The position numbers and the translations under genes were made by a program. From assembly GCA_017382915.1 (NCBI GenBank), contig JAFNZJ010000067.1, positions 1 through 25,545 of the forward strand: a DNA stretch of 25,545 nt. Direction: 5' to 3'. Source of the DNA: Clostridia bacterium (GTDB lineage Bacteria; Bacillota; Clostridia; Oscillospirales; Acutalibacteraceae). The notes under the pieces were generated by a model. That model was not told the origin of the DNA and made no database searches. It was given only the letters and a program-made list of their open reading frames with translations. Below are positions 22,471 through 25,545 of the stretch, in pieces; the first letter of the stretch is position 1; the number at the start of each line of letters is the position of its first letter.

Positions 22471-22498
22471 TTTTAAACTTAATACGGCTTTTAGCTAT

Positions 22499-22559
22499 AA
22501 CCAAATATAACTGTTGCAACCGATTTTGTTCGGTTGCACGTGATTTGGTTTATTTTTTT
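22499..22559 (+). terminator. Terminator after rpsT
   Basis: A perfect 9-bp stem TGCAACCGA/TCGGTTGCA (22515-22538) sits inside an outer AACCAAAT/ATTTGGTT pairing (22499-22506 and 22543-22550), followed by TATTTTTTT. Confidence 0.8.
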
Positions 22560-22593
22560 ATTCAAAACTTTTTTCCTTTTAGGTGGGCTAAAA

Positions 22594-23385
22594 ATGAACG
22601 TAGTTATTATGACCGATTTAGAGGGTATCAGCGGTGTTGATTCCATAGCCAATATTACCGATAAGGGTGAACCCTACCGCTACGCCTGTGAGCGCCTTAT
22701 GGCCGACACCAACGCGGCAGTTGAGGGTGCAATTAAAGCAGGCGCCGAAAAGGTTTATGTTATTGACGGACACGGCGGCGGTCAAAACTTTATTGATGAG
22801 CTGCTTGATAAAAGGGCTACTAAAATTTCGGTTGATGAGTGGGTAAAGCTCACCCGTGAAAAAGCCTATGAAGCCTATTTGCAGGTTGGCGCACACGCCA
22901 AGCCCGGTACTATAAACGGCTTTTTAGACCATGTTCAAAGCAGTCTTACCTGGTTTTCATATAAGGCAAACGGCAAGCTTTACGGCGAGCTTGTTCAGGG
23001 CGGCCTATTTGTTGGCGCTTTTGGCATTCCCACCGTTATGGTTTCGGGTGATGAGGCCGTTTGTAATGAAGCTGTACAGTGCTTTGGTGACAGCATTGCC
23101 TTGGCAGAGGTTAAAAAGGGTGTTGGCCGTAACAGTGCCGATTGCCTTGATATAGAACTGGCAGAAAAGCTTATTTGCGATGCCGCAGAGGATGGCGTGC
23201 GCCGCAGGGCTGAAATGAAACCCTTTGAGCTTGATTTGCCCATTACCTTTGAGGTTACACATACCCGCACCGACTACTGTGAGGCAACCCTTAAGCGTTG
23301 CCCCGATGCAACCCGCATTGATGCGCGTACAGCACAAAGGGTTGTTGAAAAAATTGAAGTTTACGGCGATGTAACCTTTAGATAA
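22594..23385 (+). CDS. dppA: D-aminopeptidase, M55 family (DppA-like)
   Basis: A zinc aminopeptidase that in Bacillus DppA removes N-terminal D-amino acids such as D-Ala from peptides and forms a decameric ring. The 263-residue product has the predicted ligands in nearly the same positions as DppA: Asp8 and Glu10 in MTDLEGISGV, His60 in DGHGGG, His101 in GAHAKPG and Glu132 in GELVQGG. ATG 22594 is preferred, with AGGTGGG a few bases ahead; the longer frame from 22534 would overlap the rpsT terminator. There is no obvious promoter, so transcription may depend on rpsT read-through. A role in cell-wall peptide recycling is plausible. The symbol is by family resemblance. Confidence 0.9.
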   Translation: MNVVIMTDLEGISGVDSIANITDKGEPYRYACERLMADTNAAVEGAIKAGAEKVYVIDGHGGGQNFIDELLDKRATKISVDEWVKLTREKAYEAYLQVGAHAKPGTINGFLDHVQSSLTWFSYKANGKLYGELVQGGLFVGAFGIPTVMVSGDEAVCNEAVQCFGDSIALAEVKKGVGRNSADCLDIELAEKLICDAAEDGVRRRAEMKPFELDLPITFEVTHTRTDYCEATLKRCPDATRIDARTAQRVVEKIEVYGDVTFR

Positions 23386-23393
23386 TAAAAATA

Positions 23394-23430
23394 AAAACTG
23401 CAGTTTGGCTAACCAAATTGCAGTTTTTTG
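23394..23430 (+). terminator. Terminator after the D-aminopeptidase gene
   Basis: AAAACTGCAGTTTGG pairs with CCAAATTGCAGTTTT (one G-T wobble, CTAA loop), followed by further T. Confidence 0.85.
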
Positions 23431-23454
23431 TTTAAATTTAAACCCTTGATGCTA

Positions 23455-23483
23455 TTGATAAGCTATAATTTGTGTGCTATACT
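23455..23483 (+). promoter_or_regulatory. Promoter of the PHP gene
   Basis: -35 TTGATA (23455-23460), a 17-base spacer and -10 TATACT (23478-23483). The leader is about 30 bases and carries TTGGAGG. Confidence 0.72.
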
Positions 23484-23518
23484 TAAAGCAAGAAAAATCC
23501 CTGTTGGAGGTTGTTTTT

Positions 23519-24406
23519 ATGGAATTTTACGGTATGCTACACGGTCATTCAACCCACTCTGACGGCGTTTTAACCCCCGCAGAAATGGTTAAGGTTGCAA
23601 AGGATGAGGGTTATAAAGCTATTGCTATTACCGACCACGACACCGCAACCGCCTACCCCGAACTTAAAGCCGCCTGCGAGGCAGAGGATATGGAATGCCT
23701 TTTTGGTGTTGAATTTTCATCAATGCCTACAGGTCTGCACCTTGTGGCATTTAGCTTTGACCCTGAGGAGCCTGAAATTAAGCAGTACCTTGCCGATATG
23801 GGCGCACGCCAAACCGACAATACAAAAAAATGCTTTGAAGCATCGGTTGCAAGGGGCACCATTTCGGGTATCACCTGGGATGAGGTTTTGGAATATAACA
23901 AGGGTATTCCTTGGATTTGTAATAATCACCTTTTCCGTGCAATGATGGCAAAGGGCTTGGTTGAGCAGGACGACTATATGAACTGGTGGAATATTAACTT
24001 TAAGGGTCAGCCCGGCAAATACCCACCCATTAAGCCCTTTAAGCATGTGCCTGACATTGTTAAAATGGTTAAAAAGGCTGGCGGTTTTGTAATTTGTGCA
24101 CACCCGACAGGTCCCTGGCTTAGCGATGAAAAAATTGACCAGCTTATTAAATGGGGCATTGAAGGTCTTGAGGTTTACCACCCCGACCTTACCCCTGAGG
24201 AGCAACAGCGCGCCTATGAAATTGCGATTGAACGCGGTCTTTTCATTGGCGGCGGTCAGGACCACTGCGGTCGTTGCGGCGGACTTTATTCATCATATAA
24301 AACCGAAGAAGAGCTTAAAAATTCCTGCCACTACATACCCGACCACAGTTGCGGTGTTACCAAGCTTCATTTTGATGAGCTTAAAGCACACAAGCTAATG
24401 AGATAA
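23519..24406 (+). CDS. PHP-domain metal-dependent phosphoesterase
   Basis: A cytosolic PHP-superfamily hydrolase of 295 residues. The metal site is visible: His8 and His10 with Asp15 in LHGHSTHSDG, Asp39 and His40 in ITDHDT, Glu65 in GVEFSS and a His in CAHPTGPW (about 201). Related proteins (YciV/RNase AM, nucleotide phosphoesterases) act on nucleotides or RNA 5' ends; the substrate here is not deducible. The C-terminal metal motif is unusual: instead of SGSDxHG it reads GGQDHCGRCGG, followed by a segment with further Cys and His (CHYIPDHSCG). ATG 23519 is chosen because GGAGG lies 9 bases ahead. Own promoter and terminator make it a single-gene unit. Confidence 0.88.
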   Translation: MEFYGMLHGHSTHSDGVLTPAEMVKVAKDEGYKAIAITDHDTATAYPELKAACEAEDMECLFGVEFSSMPTGLHLVAFSFDPEEPEIKQYLADMGARQTDNTKKCFEASVARGTISGITWDEVLEYNKGIPWICNNHLFRAMMAKGLVEQDDYMNWWNINFKGQPGKYPPIKPFKHVPDIVKMVKKAGGFVICAHPTGPWLSDEKIDQLIKWGIEGLEVYHPDLTPEEQQRAYEIAIERGLFIGGGQDHCGRCGGLYSSYKTEEELKNSCHYIPDHSCGVTKLHFDELKAHKLMR

Positions 24407-24411
24407 TTTTA

Positions 24412-24455
24412 AAAAGCGGAAAAGTAAAATTTAAAGGTTTTATTTTTCCGCTTTT
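24412..24455 (+). terminator. Terminator after the PHP gene
   Basis: AAAAGCGGAAAAGTAAAA pairs with TTTTATTTTTCCGCTTTT (18 bp, one wobble, 8-base loop); the T-rich arm provides the U tract. The next promoter starts four bases later. Confidence 0.85.
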
Positions 24456-24458
24456 CTA

Positions 24459-24487
24459 TTGACTTTTTTAGGTATGTGTTGTATAAT
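24459..24487 (+). promoter_or_regulatory. Promoter of the tRNA-Leu locus
   Basis: -35 TTGACT (24459-24464), a 17-base spacer and -10 TATAAT (24482-24487). The predicted transcript begins about 24494 and would include the partial tRNA copy, the GC-rich segment and tRNA-Leu. Confidence 0.85.
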
Positions 24488-24521
24488 ATCAAGGCATTTT
24501 AAAGGTATCTCACCTGTATGC

Positions 24522-24553
24522 TAATTTAATATATGCGGATGTGGCGGAACTGG
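24522..24553 (+). repeat. Partial copy of the tRNA-Leu 5' end
   Basis: Thirty-two bases match 24708-24739 with a single A/G difference: 13 bases of upstream flank plus the first 19 bases of tRNA-Leu (acceptor 5' strand and D-arm start). The copies are 186 bases apart and in the same orientation. The rest of the tRNA is absent here. Confidence 0.9.
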
Positions 24554-24700
24554 GCGAAGCAGGGTGCCGCATCCGGTGGATGATGAAGGCACACTGCTGA
24601 GGTGAAAAAATAAGGAGCAATGCGACGCGCTCCAAGCGAGCAGGGCGACTATATTTTTGAGGGTAACGCGCGTGGCGCGGCTGCCCCACCTAATCAGTTT
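24536..24700 (+). ncRNA. Candidate structured RNA upstream of tRNA-Leu
   Basis: The segment between the promoter and tRNA-Leu is GC-rich compared with its flanks and has no coding frame with a ribosome binding site. CGGATGTGGC (24536-24545) can pair with GCCGCATCCG (24566-24575); alternatively GCAGGGTGCC (24559-24568) pairs with GGCACACTGC (24588-24597), so the two are mutually exclusive. Further on GGAGC/GCTCC (about 24614-24632) and CGCGC/GCGCG (about 24667-24679) form hairpins, and CTGAGGTG (24597-24604) can close with CACC...TCAG (24687-24697). No SRP, 6S, tmRNA or RNase P core motif was found. It may be an RNA processed from the tRNA transcript, or insertion debris. Confidence 0.35.
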
Positions 24701-24720
24701 TCATTTTTAATTTAATATAT

Positions 24721-24807
24721 GCGGATATGGCGGAACTGGCAGACGCGCTAGATTCAGGTTCTAGTCGGGGCAACTCGGTGCAGGTTCGATTCCTGTTATC
24801 CGCACCA
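24721..24807 (+). tRNA. tRNA-Leu (anticodon CAG)
   Basis: An 87-base class-II tRNA with encoded CCA. The acceptor stem GCGGATA pairs with TATCCGC before A-CCA. The anticodon stem CTAGA/TCTAG encloses loop TTCAGGT, giving anticodon CAG, which reads CUG. A variable arm (TCGGGGCAACTCGG region) and a T-arm with GGTTCGATTCC are present. It is transcribed from 24459-24487 and followed by terminators. Confidence 0.96.
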
Positions 24808-24811
24808 GTCG

Positions 24812-24855
24812 AGAGCCTCGACACGCAATTCGCGTGCTGAGGTTCTTCTTTTTTA
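24812..24855 (+). terminator. Terminator after tRNA-Leu
   Basis: AGAGCCTCGACACGC pairs with GCGTGCTGAGGTTCT (one A-C mismatch, wobbles, AATTC loop), followed by TCTTTTTT. Confidence 0.75.
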
Positions 24856-24900
24856 TAGTTTTTACCTCGCGTTTAAGGTTGGTTATAAACACCCGCACCA

Positions 24901-24936
24901 AGCGTTAAGGAATTTGCCTTAACGCTTTTTATTTTA
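24901..24936 (+). terminator. Second downstream terminator
   Basis: A perfect 10-bp stem AGCGTTAAGG/CCTTAACGCT with loop AATTTG, then TTTTATTTTA. It backs up the tRNA terminator about 50 bases upstream. Confidence 0.85.
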
Positions 24937-24952
24937 CCTATTAAAACAAAAT

Positions 24953-24978
24953 CCCCGCAAAGATTATTCTTTGCGGGG
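24953..24978 (-). terminator. Terminator of the aldolase-family gene
   Basis: CCCCGCAAAG pairs perfectly with CTTTGCGGGG (6-base loop). On the minus strand it is followed by ATTTTGTTTTAA; it lies 7 bases after the stop of the 24985-25545 gene. Confidence 0.85.
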
Positions 24979-24984
24979 GTGTTT

Positions 24985-25545
24985 TTATAACTCGGCTTTC
25001 CAGCTTTCAATATTTTCTTTTACAAAGTCATCATCCACCAGATTGGGGTACATAGCGTAAATACGCTCAATTTCTGTATCCTGACCGGGAGAGAGCACTT
25101 CATTTGAGTTAATGCAGTTAAGGCTTTTCATAAGGCCCTGCTTTTTAAGTACATAATGAAGCCCCGGTATACAGCCTGCAAAGGCATTGGCGCCATCAAA
25201 AAGAACTGCGTTTGAATCGGTAACGGCATTGGCAAGTGACAGCATTTCGGCCGATATACTGTCCCCTGCTTTTTGTTTTTTGCAAAGCTCAAAAAGCTCT
25301 ACCGCGCGTTTGGTCCATACCGACCAATGACCAAGCAGTCCACCCTCAAAGCCTTTTTCATAATGCTTGCCGTTAACATCAAACTTATAGGTGGTAAGCA
25401 AATCAATTACTATGTTATCATCATTGCCTGTGTAAAGGGTGATTTCATCACTTCGGGTGGATAGCGCTGCGGCGCGGGCAATATCAAGTGACATATAGCG
25501 GTTAAATGGTGCCGCCTTAATGGCAACCACATTTGGTATTTCACA
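24985..25545 (-). CDS. Dihydrodipicolinate synthase / N-acetylneuraminate lyase family protein (partial)
   Basis: The C-terminal 187 residues of a class-I, Schiff-base aldolase of the DapA/NanA family; the N-terminus lies beyond the window end. The visible part opens with PNVVAIKAAPFNRY, in which the Lys matches the Schiff-base lysine of PNVVGIK in DapA, followed by ITLYTGNDD (the DapA LLSGDD position) and a C-terminal helical region. The AAPFNRY continuation and the C-terminal sequence differ from housekeeping DapA, so it is more likely a catabolic 2-keto acid or sugar-acid aldolase than lysine biosynthesis. A strong terminator follows the stop. Confidence 0.85.
   Translation of the reverse strand, partial: CEIPNVVAIKAAPFNRYMSLDIARAAALSTRSDEITLYTGNDDNIVIDLLTTYKFDVNGKHYEKGFEGGLLGHWSVWTKRAVELFELCKKQKAGDSISAEMLSLANAVTDSNAVLFDGANAFAGCIPGLHYVLKKQGLMKSLNCINSNEVLSPGQDTEIERIYAMYPNLVDDDFVKENIESWKAEL

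Noticed and set aside
24536..24700. SRP RNA, 6S RNA, tmRNA, RNase P RNA or hammerhead ribozyme
   Set aside because: None of the core motifs (GGAAGGAAGCAG type SRP tetraloop region, tmRNA T-arm, RNase P GAGGAAAGTCC, CTGANGA) occurs; kept only as an unclassified candidate.

Overview
The window reads as a chromosomal segment of an anaerobic, spore-forming Gram-positive bacterium of the class Clostridia, most likely the Oscillospirales/Ruminococcaceae side. Support: two sporulation genes (gpr and spoIIP), strong AGGAGG-type ribosome binding sites, consensus -35/-10 promoters with 17-base spacers, classic U-tract terminators, moderate-to-low GC, and Clostridia-like neighbourhoods such as DUF951-prfA-tsaC. 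The taxon is an inference; no rRNA is present. There is no phage, plasmid or transposase gene.

Layout. Positions 1-286 hold a hairpin-rich stretch without a convincing gene. On the minus strand follow asnB (287-2116), a 66-residue orphan protein (2223-2423), and an esterase-like hydrolase overlapping a NUDIX hydrolase (2514-3859). A plus-strand M14 carboxypeptidase homologue that has lost its active site (3934-4830) converges on a long minus-strand housekeeping operon (DUF951, prfA, tsaC/sua5, coaE, M18 aminopeptidase; 9108 down to 4827). Divergent from it is a plus operon with a divergent P-type ATPase, rsmA and a YbaK-type deacylase (9287-13248). Then come a MinD-like ATPase, a methylglyoxal synthase homologue lacking catalytic residues, a hairpin-rich intergenic element, aspS, and an alpha/beta hydrolase (13339-17570).

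From 17574 to 17940 lies the most unusual object: an array of short perfect palindromes separated by four copies of AGTTATATT and then four copies of AATATCACT, all enclosed by a 16-bp inverted repeat. Beyond it, on the minus strand, are a zinc-ribbon membrane protein (TcaA/YvbJ-like), a 58-residue membrane protein, spoIIP and gpr. On the plus strand follow rpsT, a D-aminopeptidase (M55), a PHP-domain protein, and a tRNA-Leu(CAG) gene preceded by a partial copy of its own 5' end and a GC-rich potentially structured RNA. The window ends inside a DapA/NanA-family aldolase (minus).

How the genes fit together: translation and RNA-modification genes dominate (prfA, tsaC, rsmA, the YbaK-type deacylase, aspS, rpsT, tRNA-Leu). 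gpr, spoIIP and the small membrane protein look like one sporulation/germination transcript. Three proteins (M14 homologue, MgsA homologue, P-type ATPase) keep their folds but lack residues normally essential for the family's chemistry. At least two intergenic regions (14521-14751 and 17574-17940) are built almost entirely of nested hairpins and deserve a genome-wide search.
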